Below are positions 32,316 through 42,100 of a DNA stretch of 64,000 bases, one piece after another. The stretch is from Streptomyces sp. R28 (GTDB taxonomy: Bacteria > Actinomycetota > Actinomycetes > Streptomycetales > Streptomycetaceae): the NCBI RefSeq assembly GCF_041052385.1, contig NZ_CP163439.1, positions 2,221,001 to 2,285,000 on the forward strand. Direction: 5' to 3'. A program made the position numbers and the translations under genes. The notes beneath the pieces were generated by a model that searched no databases, had not been told where the DNA came from, and saw only the letters and a list, made by a program, of their open reading frames with translations. The stretch's first letter is position 1. Each line of letters starts with the position of its first letter.

Positions 32316-34645
32316 GCACGGAGCCGCCCGAGACCACGGAGGACACGGAGCCGGGGACACCGGGGGCCACGCCGGAGGGCGGGACGCCGGGGGCCGGGGC
32401 CGCCGAGGGCAGCGGGAGCGAGACTGCGGATTCGCGGCCGGCGGACAGGGACAGCGAGAGCGTGAACCCTGCGGCCGGGGCGGGCGAGTCAGGCGAGTCG
32501 GACGCCGGCAACGGCGACACCACGGCCCGGAGTTCGGCGACCGAGGACGGCGACAGTGGCACCGGCGCCCCGTCGTCGGAGGCCCAGGACGGCGACGGCG
32601 GCACCGCGCCAAAGTTGTCGGAGGCCGAGGCCGAGATTGCCGCTCAGCGGGTCGAGCGGGAGCGGATCGAGCGACGCAAGGCCGAGAAGAAGGCGCCCGT
32701 GGAGAGCGGGGCCAAGCTCAGCGGGACGGCCGCCGATCTGCTCGCCGCGGTACGAGCCGTGGAGAGCGGCGCGAAGCCGGCGGCCACCGTCTTCAGCGAG
32801 CCCGGGCCATCACGCCGCGCCGCCCCGGAGCCGGTACGCCGGCCGCAGCCCGTGCCGGCCGAAGCGCCCGCGGGTCCCGCTCCGGAGACCGTCGAGTCCG
32901 TGCGCGGCGTGCTGACCGAAGGCGGCGCCCCCGAGGCTCTCGCCCCGCAGGTCGCCGCGGTCCTCGGCGAGGGCGCGGGCGACCAACTGCGCGCGGACCC
33001 CTGGCAGTTGCTGCGCGTCGGCGGCGTACGGCCGGAGCAGGCCGACGGGTTCGCGCGGGCGCTGCTCGGCGCGGAGTGCGGACCGGACGACGAGCGCCGT
33101 GGCCGGGCGGTCACCGTCTGGCTCCTGGAGCAGGCGGCCCTGGCCGGGCACACGGCCCTGGAGATGCCCGCGCTCACCGCCGCGCTGGCCCAACGGGGTG
33201 TGCCGGACGCCGATACGGCCCTGCAGGACACCCTGGCCGAGGGCGAGGCCCTGGTCTTCCAGGACGCCTTGGACGAGCCCGGCGCCCCGGCCCGGCGGGA
33301 CGAGGAGCCGGAGGAGGGCGAGGTACGGCCCGTCCGTGTCCTGGTCGGCCTGGAGCGGTACGCCCTCGCGGAGGAGAGCCTCGCCGACGGACTGGCCCGC
33401 CTGATCAACTCGGTGCCGAAGCAGGACGGTTCGGCCGAGGAGTGGGAAGGGGCCGCGGCCGCCGCGGGCTCCGCCGCCGACCTGATCCGCGCGGTCGGCG
33501 CGCACGGCCTGGTTCTCCACACCGGCGGGGAGGCGTCCCTGAGCGAACCGGCGGCGCTGCTGCGCACGGCACAGGCTCTCGGCGTGCGGGCCTGGGCGGT
33601 CACCCACGGCCCGGTCGGCAGGGGGCGCTTCTCGGCACTGCTGAGCGAGTCCAGTGGGCCGGACAGCCCCACGCAGGCGGAATCCGCGCCCGGCGTCGCC
33701 ACCGTGGCCGGTCTGCTCTCCGGTGCCGAAGGGCCCGGCCGGGACGCGGACGGGGCGTTCGACCTCGATCTGCTCGTCGTGCTGGACGCGCCGCAGTTGG
33801 ACGTCGAGACGGCGGCTCTGCTCACGGAGTCGTTGCCGGACGGGGCCCGGCTGGTGCTGGCCGGGGATCCGGCGGTGCTGTGGTCGGCGGGCCCCGGGCG
33901 GGTGTTCGCCGATCTGCTGACGGCGCGGATCTGCCCGCAGATCGCCTCGCGGCGACCGGATCCCGGCCCGCTGGGCGAGCTGGTGTCCGGTATCGGCATC
34001 GGCGAGCTGAACCAGGTCGAGGCGCCCGGCAAGGAGGTCGTGATCGTGCCGGTGCGGGACGCGGGCGAGGCCGTGCACCGTACCGTGCAGCTCGTCGCGG
34101 ACTCGGTGCCACGCGCGATCGGCGTCCCGACCGAGGAGACCCAGGTGATCACGCCGGGCCACGGCGGTGCGGCCGGCACACGCGTCCTCAACGCCGCGCT
34201 CAAGGAACGGCTCAACCCCGGTCCCGGCCGCTTCGGCGGCTTCGACCCCGGTGACCGTATCGCCTACTCCCCGGCGCCGGGTCGTACGGTGCCGGGCCAG
34301 GTGGTGAAGGCCGATGCCGAGGGGCTGCACCTGACCTGCGCGGGCGAGGCCGTCGTCGTACCGAAGGAGCGGGTGGAGGAGTCCGTACGGCACGGCTGGG
34401 CGCTGACCGCACACCAGGCGGCCGGTACCCGCTGGCCGGCGGTGGTCGTGGTCCTCCCGGGCGACGCGGCCCAGGCCCTGAGTCGCCCCTGGGTCTACAC
34501 GGCCTTCAGCCGCGCCGACCGCCACCTCTCCGTGGTCCACGGCGCGGAACAGGCCCTCCCCAAGGCGGTCGCCGAAATCCCGGCCAAGCCCCGCACGACC
34601 CGTCTGCCGGCGTTGCTGGCACCACAGCTGACCACGGCCGGCTGA
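32312..34645 (+). CDS. RecD2-like helicase homologue lacking Walker A
   Basis: This protein has 777 residues. Residues 1-110 are acidic low complexity and 110-150 form a charged coiled helix. Helix-hairpin-helix-like segments follow (RADPWQLLRVGGVRPEQADGFA), as in RecD2. Where helicase motif I should be, the sequence reads LVLHTGGEASLSEPAALL and has no GKT/S. Motif II is LLVVLDAPQLD and not DEA. The C-terminal region retains helicase features: VITPGHGGAAGTRVLNAALK, GWALTAHQAAGTRWPAVVVV and VYTAFSRADRHLSVVHG. ATP hydrolysis is therefore doubtful, although DNA binding may remain. Coupled to the aldo/keto reductase by GTGA. Confidence 0.82.
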   Translation: MSTEPPETTEDTEPGTPGATPEGGTPGAGAAEGSGSETADSRPADRDSESVNPAAGAGESGESDAGNGDTTARSSATEDGDSGTGAPSSEAQDGDGGTAPKLSEAEAEIAAQRVERERIERRKAEKKAPVESGAKLSGTAADLLAAVRAVESGAKPAATVFSEPGPSRRAAPEPVRRPQPVPAEAPAGPAPETVESVRGVLTEGGAPEALAPQVAAVLGEGAGDQLRADPWQLLRVGGVRPEQADGFARALLGAECGPDDERRGRAVTVWLLEQAALAGHTALEMPALTAALAQRGVPDADTALQDTLAEGEALVFQDALDEPGAPARRDEEPEEGEVRPVRVLVGLERYALAEESLADGLARLINSVPKQDGSAEEWEGAAAAAGSAADLIRAVGAHGLVLHTGGEASLSEPAALLRTAQALGVRAWAVTHGPVGRGRFSALLSESSGPDSPTQAESAPGVATVAGLLSGAEGPGRDADGAFDLDLLVVLDAPQLDVETAALLTESLPDGARLVLAGDPAVLWSAGPGRVFADLLTARICPQIASRRPDPGPLGELVSGIGIGELNQVEAPGKEVVIVPVRDAGEAVHRTVQLVADSVPRAIGVPTEETQVITPGHGGAAGTRVLNAALKERLNPGPGRFGGFDPGDRIAYSPAPGRTVPGQVVKADAEGLHLTCAGEAVVVPKERVEESVRHGWALTAHQAAGTRWPAVVVVLPGDAAQALSRPWVYTAFSRADRHLSVVHGAEQALPKAVAEIPAKPRTTRLPALLAPQLTTAG

Positions 34646-34667
34646 CCCCGGCCGGGGTCAGCCGGCC
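34636..34667. terminator. Hairpin terminator overlapping the helicase-like stop codon
   Basis: GGCCGGCTGACCCC and GGGGTCAGCCGGCC pair perfectly over 14 bp around GGCC. The TGA stop lies inside the left arm. Confidence 0.75.
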
Positions 34668-34770
34668 GCCGACCACCGACGCCCCCGCCCCCGCCCCGGT
34701 CAAACAACGGCGGCGGTCACGGAAGCCCCGGCTCCCATGACCGCCTCCCTCCGACAGCCGTCGCCTCCGC

Positions 34771-35505
34771 TCAGCGGTCCGAGTCCAGGGGCTCCAGGTC
34801 CTCGTCCTCGTCCAGCTCCGTGTCGAGGTCCTCGATGTCGTCGGCGTCCTCGTCGTCGGCGTCCTCGTCCTCCTCGTCCGCCTCGTCGATGTCCTCCAGG
34901 TCGTCGTCGAACACCGTGCTGACGTCGAAGCGGCAGACCACCCGCTGGGGATCGACCCCCTCGAAGGGCGCTTCCAGCCATTCGCCGGGGTCGGCCTGCT
35001 CGTCCGAGGCGGTGACCCAGAGCGTGGAGTCGCCCTCCTCCAAGCCGAACTCCTTGTGCCGGGAGGCGATCTCGTCCGGCTCGAACTCGCCGAACAGGAT
35101 GCCCAGCGCCCCGTGCACCGTGCCGGAGGCATCCGCGTCCGCGCCGTCGTCGTAGTCCGCCGCCTCGACCCGCTGGGCCTGCGCCAGCAGCCGCTGCGGC
35201 TCCACCACGGAGTAGTCGCGCCGGATCAGCACGCTCACCGCGTTCGGTTCCTCAGGGCCCGTGTACGGCGGCAGGGCGTCCTCCGTGCCGGGGATCTCGA
35301 AGGGCGTGACCTCGTCGTAGCGGTCGTAGAGCAGCTCGTCGTAGGTCTCGGCGGCCGCGGCGAGCTGGTTGAACGCCTCGTAGACGGCCGGGTCGTCCTC
35401 ACCCGACCGGCGTTCGACCGCGGCCAGGTGGCGGTCGAGCGCGGTCTTGACCGCCTCGGCGGCGGCGCGTACCTCGGCAGCGGTGGGCTGCACAGCATCA
35501 GACAT
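34771..35505 (-). CDS. Conserved Streptomyces protein with acidic C-terminal tail (function unknown)
   Basis: This protein has 244 residues. The first 60 are helical (AEVRAAAEAVKTALDRHLAA). The middle has VSVLIRRDYSVVEPQRLLAQAQRV and ALGILFGEFEPDEIASRHKE, which I do not recognise as a known domain. The last 45 residues are almost entirely Asp and Glu (for example DEADEEDEDADDEDADD), a polyanionic tail that might mimic nucleic acid. ATG 35505 (MSDAVQPTAA) is chosen, since upstream sequence lacks coding character. It is divergent from the DUF5703 gene, 47 nt away. Confidence 0.78.
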   Translation of the reverse strand: MSDAVQPTAAEVRAAAEAVKTALDRHLAAVERRSGEDDPAVYEAFNQLAAAAETYDELLYDRYDEVTPFEIPGTEDALPPYTGPEEPNAVSVLIRRDYSVVEPQRLLAQAQRVEAADYDDGADADASGTVHGALGILFGEFEPDEIASRHKEFGLEEGDSTLWVTASDEQADPGEWLEAPFEGVDPQRVVCRFDVSTVFDDDLEDIDEADEEDEDADDEDADDIEDLDTELDEDEDLEPLDSDR

Positions 35506-35552
35506 AGTGCAGACGCTATCCGTACCGGGCCCCAGCCCGCACAATAGATGCG

Positions 35553-35741
35553 ATGCCGGAATACGAATTTGTCGACGTGTACGTACCGCGCGGGGTCTCC
35601 CGCAAGGACGCCACACGCCTGCTGACGGACCATGCCGAGTACGGACACTGGGAGTTGGACCGCCTGAGCCTGCTGCGCGACGGCAGCCGCAGGGTGCGGC
35701 TGCGCCGCCGGATCATCCGCCAGGTGCGGGCCACGTGGTGA
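35553..35741 (+). CDS. DUF5703 family small protein
   Basis: This protein has 62 residues ([20 protein letters not shown]...), strongly basic towards the C terminus ([16 protein letters not shown]). It is a conserved short actinobacterial protein with no known function. The composition suggests binding to nucleic acid or an acidic partner; the divergent neighbour encodes a polyacidic protein. A long terminator follows 50 nt downstream. Confidence 0.88.
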   Translation: MPEYEFVDVYVPRGVSRKDATRLLTDHAEYGHWELDRLSLLRDGSRRVRLRRRIIRQVRATW

Positions 35742-35790
35742 GCTGAGGCGACAGAACGACAGCGAGACGGGGACAGCAGGAGAAACAACT

Positions 35791-35826
35791 ACGGAGCGGG
35801 CCCCGCCACGGCGGGGCCCGCTCCGT
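35791..35826. terminator. Long perfect hairpin terminator
   Basis: A 17-bp perfect stem (ACGGAGCGGGCCCCGCC paired with its complement) has a 2-nt nominal loop. It lies between the DUF5703 gene and the convergent long chaplin gene. Confidence 0.9.
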
Positions 35827-35870
35827 TCACGCCGGACGGCCGCGGACTACTCGTGCCGTACGGCTACGGC

Positions 35871-36719
35871 CTACGCAGAGGCCCGTGCCTTGCGGTACAG
35901 CACCGAGCCCGCGAGCAGCGCCCCCGCGCCGACCGGCAGGACGAGGCCCATCGGCAGGTCGCTGCCGGTGTGGGCGAGCTCGGCCTCACCCTGGGGCTGG
36001 GTGACGGACTGGGCGCCCGGCTGGTTCCCGTGCGAGGAGCCACCGCCCGGCGTCTCGCCGCCCGTGCTGGGCGGCGTGCTCGGGGTGCCGGGGTGGGTGG
36101 GCTCGCCCGGGTTCTGCGGGCTCCCGGGGTTGCCGGGGTTCCCCGGGGTGCCGGGGTTGCCCGGCTGCTCGGGGTTACCGGGGTTGCCGGGGTTACCGGG
36201 GTTGCCCGGCTGCTCCGGCGACCCGGGCGGGGTCTCGTGGCCGCCGCCCGGCGGGGTGTGGCCGGAGCCGGCGCCTCCGTTGGTGCAGTCGTTGCCCTCG
36301 ACGGAGTTGCCGATGCCGATGACGTCGACGCTGTTGCCGCACACGTTGACCGGCACATCGATCGGCGCCTCGACGTGGTTGCCGGAGCCGACGCCGGGCG
36401 AGTCACTGGCGTGCCCACCCGTCGACGCCCCTGAGCCGCCACCGGAGTCCCCGTGACCGGCGGACGCGCCGCCGCCCTGGTTGCTGCAGCTGTTGCCGCT
36501 CGCCGGGTTGAGCAGTCCGACGACGTTGACCGTGTTGCCGCACACGTTGACCGGCACGTGCACCGGCGCCTGCACCGTGTTGCCCGACAGCACGCCGGGC
36601 GAGTTCGTGCTGGTGCCGTTCGCACCCGAGCCGGTTGCGTGGGCGGCGCCGCCCGCGGCGGCGATGACGCCGGTCGCGGCCGCCACGGTCATCAGGCCCT
36701 TGCGGGTGACCTGTCGCAT
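35871..36719 (-). CDS. chpC: Long chaplin with two chaplin domains and sortase signal
   Basis: This protein has 282 residues. A signal peptide ([17 protein letters not shown]) precedes two chaplin domains. The first is [20 protein letters not shown] followed by [13 protein letters not shown]; the second is [20 protein letters not shown] followed by [13 protein letters not shown]. Each has the two conserved Cys. A Gly/Pro/Asn repeat wall-spanning region follows ([17 protein letters not shown]). A sorting signal LAHTG, a hydrophobic helix and RKARASA close the protein. It is cell-wall anchored and acts in aerial hypha formation. The symbol is by position next to the short chaplin; chpA and chpB have the same design. 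Confidence 0.93.
   Translation of the reverse strand: MRQVTRKGLMTVAAATGVIAAAGGAAHATGSGANGTSTNSPGVLSGNTVQAPVHVPVNVCGNTVNVVGLLNPASGNSCSNQGGGASAGHGDSGGGSGASTGGHASDSPGVGSGNHVEAPIDVPVNVCGNSVDVIGIGNSVEGNDCTNGGAGSGHTPPGGGHETPPGSPEQPGNPGNPGNPGNPEQPGNPGTPGNPGNPGSPQNPGEPTHPGTPSTPPSTGGETPGGGSSHGNQPGAQSVTQPQGEAELAHTGSDLPMGLVLPVGAGALLAGSVLYRKARASA
36110..36225. repeat. 9-nt repeats encoding Asn-Pro-Gly in the long chaplin
   Basis: Runs of ggggttgcc/ggggttacc units on the plus strand encode repeated Asn-Pro-Gly on the minus strand. The array forms the wall-spanning stalk and is prone to length variation. Confidence 0.8.
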
Positions 36720-36871
36720 TTGCTGAATACCTGCCTTCGACCTTGTTCCGAAAGGACGACGTCGGAAATTCGACCGACGTTCCGAAAAGGCCGGTCGGCC
36801 CCGGAGCGCATGGCACGCGCTCCGGGGCCGACGGGCTCAGCCCCTGTCAATTCACGGGGCGAGGCACAACG

Positions 36872-37105
36872 TCACTTGTTGATGCAGGTGTTGCCGAAGG
36901 CGGGGTTCAGCAGCCCGATCACCGAGATCGTGTTGCCGCAGACGTTCACGGGGACGTGAACCGGCGCCTGAACAACATTGCCAGACAGGATGCCCGGGGA
37001 GTGCACGGCGGCACCCTGAGCACCAGCGTCGGCGACGGCGAGGCCCGCGCCCGCGAGAACCAGGCCACCAGTGGCAGCCGCAGCGGCGACGACCTTCTTG
37101 ATCAT
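36872..37105 (-). CDS. chpH: Short chaplin
   Basis: This protein has 77 residues: a Sec signal peptide (KKVVAAAAATGGLVLAGAGL...ADA) and one chaplin domain, [20 protein letters not shown] followed by CGNTISVIGLLNPAFGNTCI with both Cys. The mature protein of about 52 residues is secreted and assembles into amyloid-like rodlets that lower surface tension during aerial growth. It is paired with the long chaplin gene on the same strand, as chpH is with chpC in S. coelicolor to my recollection; ChpD-G are similar, so the letter is less certain than the family. Confidence 0.93.
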   Translation of the reverse strand: MIKKVVAAAAATGGLVLAGAGLAVADAGAQGAAVHSPGILSGNVVQAPVHVPVNVCGNTISVIGLLNPAFGNTCINK

Positions 37106-37262
37106 TATTCCTCCTTGTTGGCAATGCGATCACAAGTAGCTGATCGCATCACCTGTAACGAGGAGGAACTAATAGGGCTACGACCTGATGAGCGTGTTCA
37201 CTCCCCTCAGCCATATCCCGTACGCCTGGCCGAATACTGAAGTGTCGTTTCAGTGGCCCAAT

Positions 37263-38588
37263 TCAGGACGCATCGATGAACCGGTCGAGCACCCGGACCC
37301 CGAACTTCAGCCCGTCCACCGGTACCCGCTCGTCGACACCGTGGAACATGCCGGCGAAGTCCAGCTCCGGCGGCAGCTTCAGCGGCGCGAAGCCGAAGCC
37401 CCGGATGCCCAGGTCGTCGAAGGACTTGGCGTCGGTGCCGCCGGAGAGCATGTAGGGGACGGCCCTCGCGGCCGGGTCCTCGGCGACCAGCGCGGACTGC
37501 ATGGCGTCCACGAGCGCCCCGTCGAAGCTCGTCTCGACGGCCTTGTCGGCGTGCACGTCCTCGCGCTTGACCTTGGGCCCGAGGATCTTGTCGAGGTCGG
37601 CGAGGAACTCCTCCTCGAACCCGGGCAGGAACCGGCCGTCGACGTGCGCGGTGGCCTCGCCGGGGATGACGTTGACCTTGTAGCCGGCGCCGAGCTGGGT
37701 GGGGTTGGCCGTGTTGCTGAGGGTCGCGCCGATGAGCTTGGCGATGCCGCCGAGCTTGGCGAGGGTGCCCTCCATGTTCTCCGGGTCCAGCTCGGTGCCG
37801 AGGGCGTCGCCGAGCTCGTCGAGGAAGGCCCGGGTGGTCTTGGTGACCCGCACCGGGAACTTGTGTCGGCCGAGGCGGGCGACCGCCTCCGACAGCTCGG
37901 TGATGGCGTTGTCCCGGTGGATCATCGAGCCGTGCCCGGCGGTGCCGGCCACGGTCAGCTTCATCCAGTGCATGCCCTTCTCGGCCGTCTGGATCAGATA
38001 GAGCCGCCGCTGCTCGCTCACCGTGAACGAGAACCCGCCCACCTCGCTGATCGCCTCGGTGACGCCCTCGAAGAGGTCCGGGTGCTTGTCGACGAGGAAC
38101 TTGGCGCCGAACTTGCCGCCCGCCTCCTCGTCGGCGAGGAAGGCGAGCACGATGTCGCGGGGCGGCCTGCGCCCGCTGCGCAGCCGGTCGCGCACGACCG
38201 CCAGGGTCATCGCGTCCATGTCCTTCATGTCGACGGCCCCGCGCCCCCACACGCACCCGTCCGCGACCTCACCGGAGAAGGGGTGGTGGGTCCAGTCGTC
38301 CGCGTTGGCCGGTACGACGTCGGTGTGGCCGTGGATGAGCAGTGCGGGCCTGGAGGGGTCCTCGCCCTCGATGCGGGCCACCGTGGAGGCGCGCCCGGGG
38401 TGCGACTCGAAGATCTTCGGCTCGAGGCCCACCTCGGCGAGTTTCTCGGCCACGTACTCGGCCGCCTTGCGCTCACCGGGACCCGAGTGGTCGCCGTAGT
38501 TGCTGGTGTCGATCTGGATCAGCTCGCGGCAGAGGTCCACGACCTCGTCCTCGCCGGTGACGCCCCTGGCCGTGTCCGTCTCGCTCAC
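37263..38588 (-). CDS. M20-family metallopeptidase (M20/M25/M40)
   Basis: This protein has 441 residues. Zinc ligands are seen in LLIHGHTDVVPANADDW, WGRGAVDMKDMDAM, FLADEEAGGKFGAKFL and the late His in GMFHGVDERVPVDGL. The dimerisation domain lies between. Such enzymes hydrolyse dipeptides or N-acyl amino acids in the cytoplasm; the substrate is not predictable. GTG 38588 (VSETDTARG) has GGGAGG 7 nt upstream. It is monocistronic, upstream of the tRNA gene on the other strand. Confidence 0.92.
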   Translation of the reverse strand: MSETDTARGVTGEDEVVDLCRELIQIDTSNYGDHSGPGERKAAEYVAEKLAEVGLEPKIFESHPGRASTVARIEGEDPSRPALLIHGHTDVVPANADDWTHHPFSGEVADGCVWGRGAVDMKDMDAMTLAVVRDRLRSGRRPPRDIVLAFLADEEAGGKFGAKFLVDKHPDLFEGVTEAISEVGGFSFTVSEQRRLYLIQTAEKGMHWMKLTVAGTAGHGSMIHRDNAITELSEAVARLGRHKFPVRVTKTTRAFLDELGDALGTELDPENMEGTLAKLGGIAKLIGATLSNTANPTQLGAGYKVNVIPGEATAHVDGRFLPGFEEEFLADLDKILGPKVKREDVHADKAVETSFDGALVDAMQSALVAEDPAARAVPYMLSGGTDAKSFDDLGIRGFGFAPLKLPPELDFAGMFHGVDERVPVDGLKFGVRVLDRFIDAS

Positions 38589-38776
38589 GCTGCTTCCTCC
38601 CGCACTGTTGCTGCTGGTGGTCCCCCTCATCCTCCCCCTCCCTCCGGCTGCGCCCAAGACCGGCCGCGACCCGTCACACGCCGTTCACGCCACGACAGGG
38701 GGTGATCGGCCCCCCTCGAAAGCCTGGTAATGTTTCCTCTGTCGCCGCGGGGGAAACCCCGCACGACAGACACCTT

Positions 38777-38861
38777 GTCCGGGTGGCGGAATGGCAGACG
38801 CGCTAGCTTGAGGTGCTAGTGCCCTTTATCGGGCGTGGGGGTTCAAGTCCCCCCTCGGACA
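38777..38861 (+). tRNA. tRNA-Leu (GAG)
   Basis: A complete cloverleaf can be drawn. The acceptor GTCCGGG pairs with CTCGGAC. The anticodon stem CTAGC/GCTAG encloses a 7-nt loop TTGAGGT with anticodon GAG. There is a long class-II variable arm (TGCCCTTTATCGGGCG) and a T loop GTTCAAGTC. The long variable arm and anticodon specify leucine (CUC/CUU). CCA is not encoded. TAATGT about 45 nt upstream could be its -10 box. Confidence 0.95.
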
Positions 38862-38871
38862 CGCGAAATGG

Positions 38872-38903
38872 CGAGGGCCGTGACCACGAGGTCACGGCCC
38901 TCG
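38872..38903 (+). terminator. Terminator of tRNA-Leu
   Basis: CGAGGGCCGTGACC and GGTCACGGCCCTCG form a perfect 14-bp stem around ACGA, 11 nt after the tRNA. Confidence 0.88.
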
Positions 38904-39132
38904 GCCGTTGTGTGGGGGAAGTCTCGTTCGGTCGAAGATCACCAGGTCAGCACCTGTTCCGCCGCCGCCCCGCCGCCCCGAACGGCTGCTCCGAGTGGCG
39001 TATCGAAGTGCCCGAACCTAGCGTCGTACTAAAATTTCCGGCTTGTTACGGAGCTGGAGCCGGACAACCCCAGGCAGACCTGCGGGCCCGCCAGCGCCCC
39101 GGAGGCTTCCGGGATCGAGACGCGAGGACCGG

Positions 39133-42100
39133 ATGGCAGCCATACAGGAGAGCAACGCTCTCGGCCTGCTCGGCGAAGAGATCGGTACACGGCTCAGCGC
39201 GGAGATCCAGCAGCGGTTCGGTGACACGGCACGTTTCTCCGGGGGCCCGGCGGCCTCCCCGCGCACTCTCGTCGACGTTTTCGAGGCGTCCGTACGGTCG
39301 TATCCGGACGAGCCGGCCCTGGACGACGGCACGACCAGCCTCACCTACCGCGCCCTGGCCGTCGAGGTGCAGCGGCTGCGGCGTCGCCTCGCGGCCGCCG
39401 GGGTCGGGCTCGGTGACCGGGTGGGCGTGCGGGTGCCGTCCGGGACCAATGACCTCTACGTCGCGATCCTCGCCGTGCTCGCGGCCGGTGCCGCCTACGT
39501 CCCCGTGGACGCCGAGGACCCGGACGAGCGGGCCGAGTTGGTGTTCGGGGAGGCGGACGTACGGGCCGTGGTGGGGGCGGGGCACGAGCTGACCGTCCAC
39601 TCGCGGAGCGAGGTTGCGGCCGCCCGTCCGGGTGTCGAGCACGACGCGTGGATCATCTTCACCTCCGGCTCGACCGGGAAGCCGAAGGGTGTCGCCGTCT
39701 CTCACCGCAGCGCCGCCGCGTTCGTGGACGCCGAGGCAGCGCTGTTCCTCACCGAGGAGCCGATCGCGCCCGGGGACCGGGTCATGGCGGGCCTGTCGGT
39801 CGCCTTCGACGCGTCCTGCGAGGAGATGTGGCTGGCCTGGCGGTACGGGGCCTGTCTGGTGCCGGTGCCGCGCTCGCAGGTCAGGAGCGGTGCCGATCTC
39901 GGGCCCTGGCTGGTCGAGCAGGAGATCACCGTCGTGTCGACGGTGCCGACGCTGGCCGCGCTCTGGGAGCCCGAGGCCCTGAGCGACGTACGCCTGCTGA
40001 TCTTCGGTGGCGAGGCCTGTCCGCCCGAGCTGGCGCAGCGGCTGGTGACCGAGGGGCGCGAGGTGTGGAACACGTACGGGCCGACCGAGGCGACCGTCGT
40101 GGCCTGTGCCTCGCTGATGAGCGGGGAGGAGCCGATCCGGATCGGGCTGCCGCTGGACGGCTGGGAGCTGGCCGTCGTCGACGAGGCCGGGGAGCCCGTG
40201 CCGATGGGCGCCTGCGGGCAGCTGGTGATCGGCGGGGTCGGGCTGGCCCGGTATCTCGACGCCGAGAAGGACGCGGAGAAGTACGCGCCGCTTCAGTCGC
40301 TGGGCTGGGAGCGGGCGTACCGCAGCGGTGACCTCGTCAAGGCGGAGCCAGAGGGGCTGGTCTTCCTCGGGCGGGCCGACGAGCAGATCAAGCTCGGCGG
40401 GCGACGGATCGAGCTCGGTGAGGTGGATGCCGCGTTGCAGGCGCTGCCGGGGGTGGCCGGTGCGGCTGCCGCCGTGCGGACCGCTCGCAGCGGTAATCAG
40501 CTGCTCGTCGGGTACGTCGTCACCCAGGACGGCTGGGATCACGCGGCCGCGGTGCAGAAGCTGCGGGCCGAACTGCCCGCCGCGCTCGTGCCGTTGCTCG
40601 CGCCGGTCGAGGAGCTGCCGACCCGGACCTCGGGCAAGGTGGACCGGGGCGCGCTGCCCTGGCCGCTGGAGGGGCTCGAAACCGGCGGTCCGGCCGAGCA
40701 GCTCTACGGCACCGAGGCCTGGCTGGCCGAGCAGTGGGCCGAGGTACTCGGTATCCCGGTCTCCGGCGCCTTTGACGACTTCTTCGCGATCGGCGGCAGC
40801 AGTCTGGCCGCAGCGCAGCTGACGACACGGCTGCGTACGCGCTATCCGAGCGCGGCCGTTCTCGACATCTACCAGCAGCCGGTGCTGCGGAAGTTGGCCC
40901 GGCGCCTTGAGGAGTCCAGGCAGGACGACGGGGCCCGACGCACGATCACCCCGGTGCCCAGGCGCGCGCAGGTGATCCAACTTCTGCTGCTCGTTCCGCT
41001 GTTCACGCTGCTCGGGCTGCGCTGGACGGTCGCGCTGGCCGCGCTCGGGAATCTGCTGCCCGCCTACGCGTGGCTGCCGACGGCCCCTTGGTGGCTCGTG
41101 GCGGTCGGAGCGGTCGTCCTGTTCAGTCCGCCGGGACGGCTGGCGCTGGCCGCCGGGGGTGCGCGGCTGCTGCTCCGGGACGTGAAGCCCGGGCGGTACG
41201 CGCGCGGTGGCGGTGTGCATCTGCGGCTGTGGGCCGCCGAGCGGCTGGCCGAGTTCAGCGGGGCGACCTCGCTGACCGGGGCGTGGCTGGAGCGGTACGC
41301 GCGGGCGCTGGGCGCCAAGGTCGGGCCCGACGTCGACCTGCACTCGCTGCCGCCGGTCACCGGGCTGCTGAAGCTGGGGCGGGGTGCGGCCGTCGAGTCC
41401 GAGGTGGATCTGTCCGGGTGGTGGCTGGACGGGGACCGGCTGGAGATCGGCGCGGTGAAGGTGGGCGCGCATGCTGTCGTCGGCACGCGCAGCATGCTCT
41501 TCCCCGGTGCCCGGGTGGGCAAACGGGCCGAGGTGGCGCCCGGCTCGGCGGTCACCGGCCAGGTTCCCACCGGTCAGCGGTGGGCGGGCGCGCCCGCGGT
41601 CAAGCTGGGCAAGGCCAAGCGCAACTGGCCCAAGGACCGGCCGCGGCGCGGGACGTACTGGCGTGTGATGTACGGCCTCACCGGCTTCGCGCTGACCGCG
41701 CTGCCCGTGGTGGCGGGCGGGGCCGCGTTCCTCGTGGCCCGGGTGTTCTTCACGCCGGACGCGCCCCTGACGGGCGCCGCGCTGGCCCTGGTACCGGCGA
41801 CGCTCGCCTTCGGGCTGGCGTACGCCGTGCTGCTCCTGATCGCCGTACGGCTGCTGAGTCTCGGGCTGCGCGAGGGCACGCATCCGACGCACAGCCGCGT
41901 CGGCTGGCAGGCCTGGACCGTCACGCAGCTGATGGACCGCTCGCGCGAGACGCTGTTCCCGCTGTACGCGGGGCTGGTCACGCCGGTGTGGCTGCGGCTG
42001 CTCGGGATGCGGATCGGGCGGGGCGCCGAGGTGTCGACCGTGCTGGCGCTGCCCAGTCTGACCACGGTCGGCGAGGGCGCGTTCCTGGCCGACGACACGC

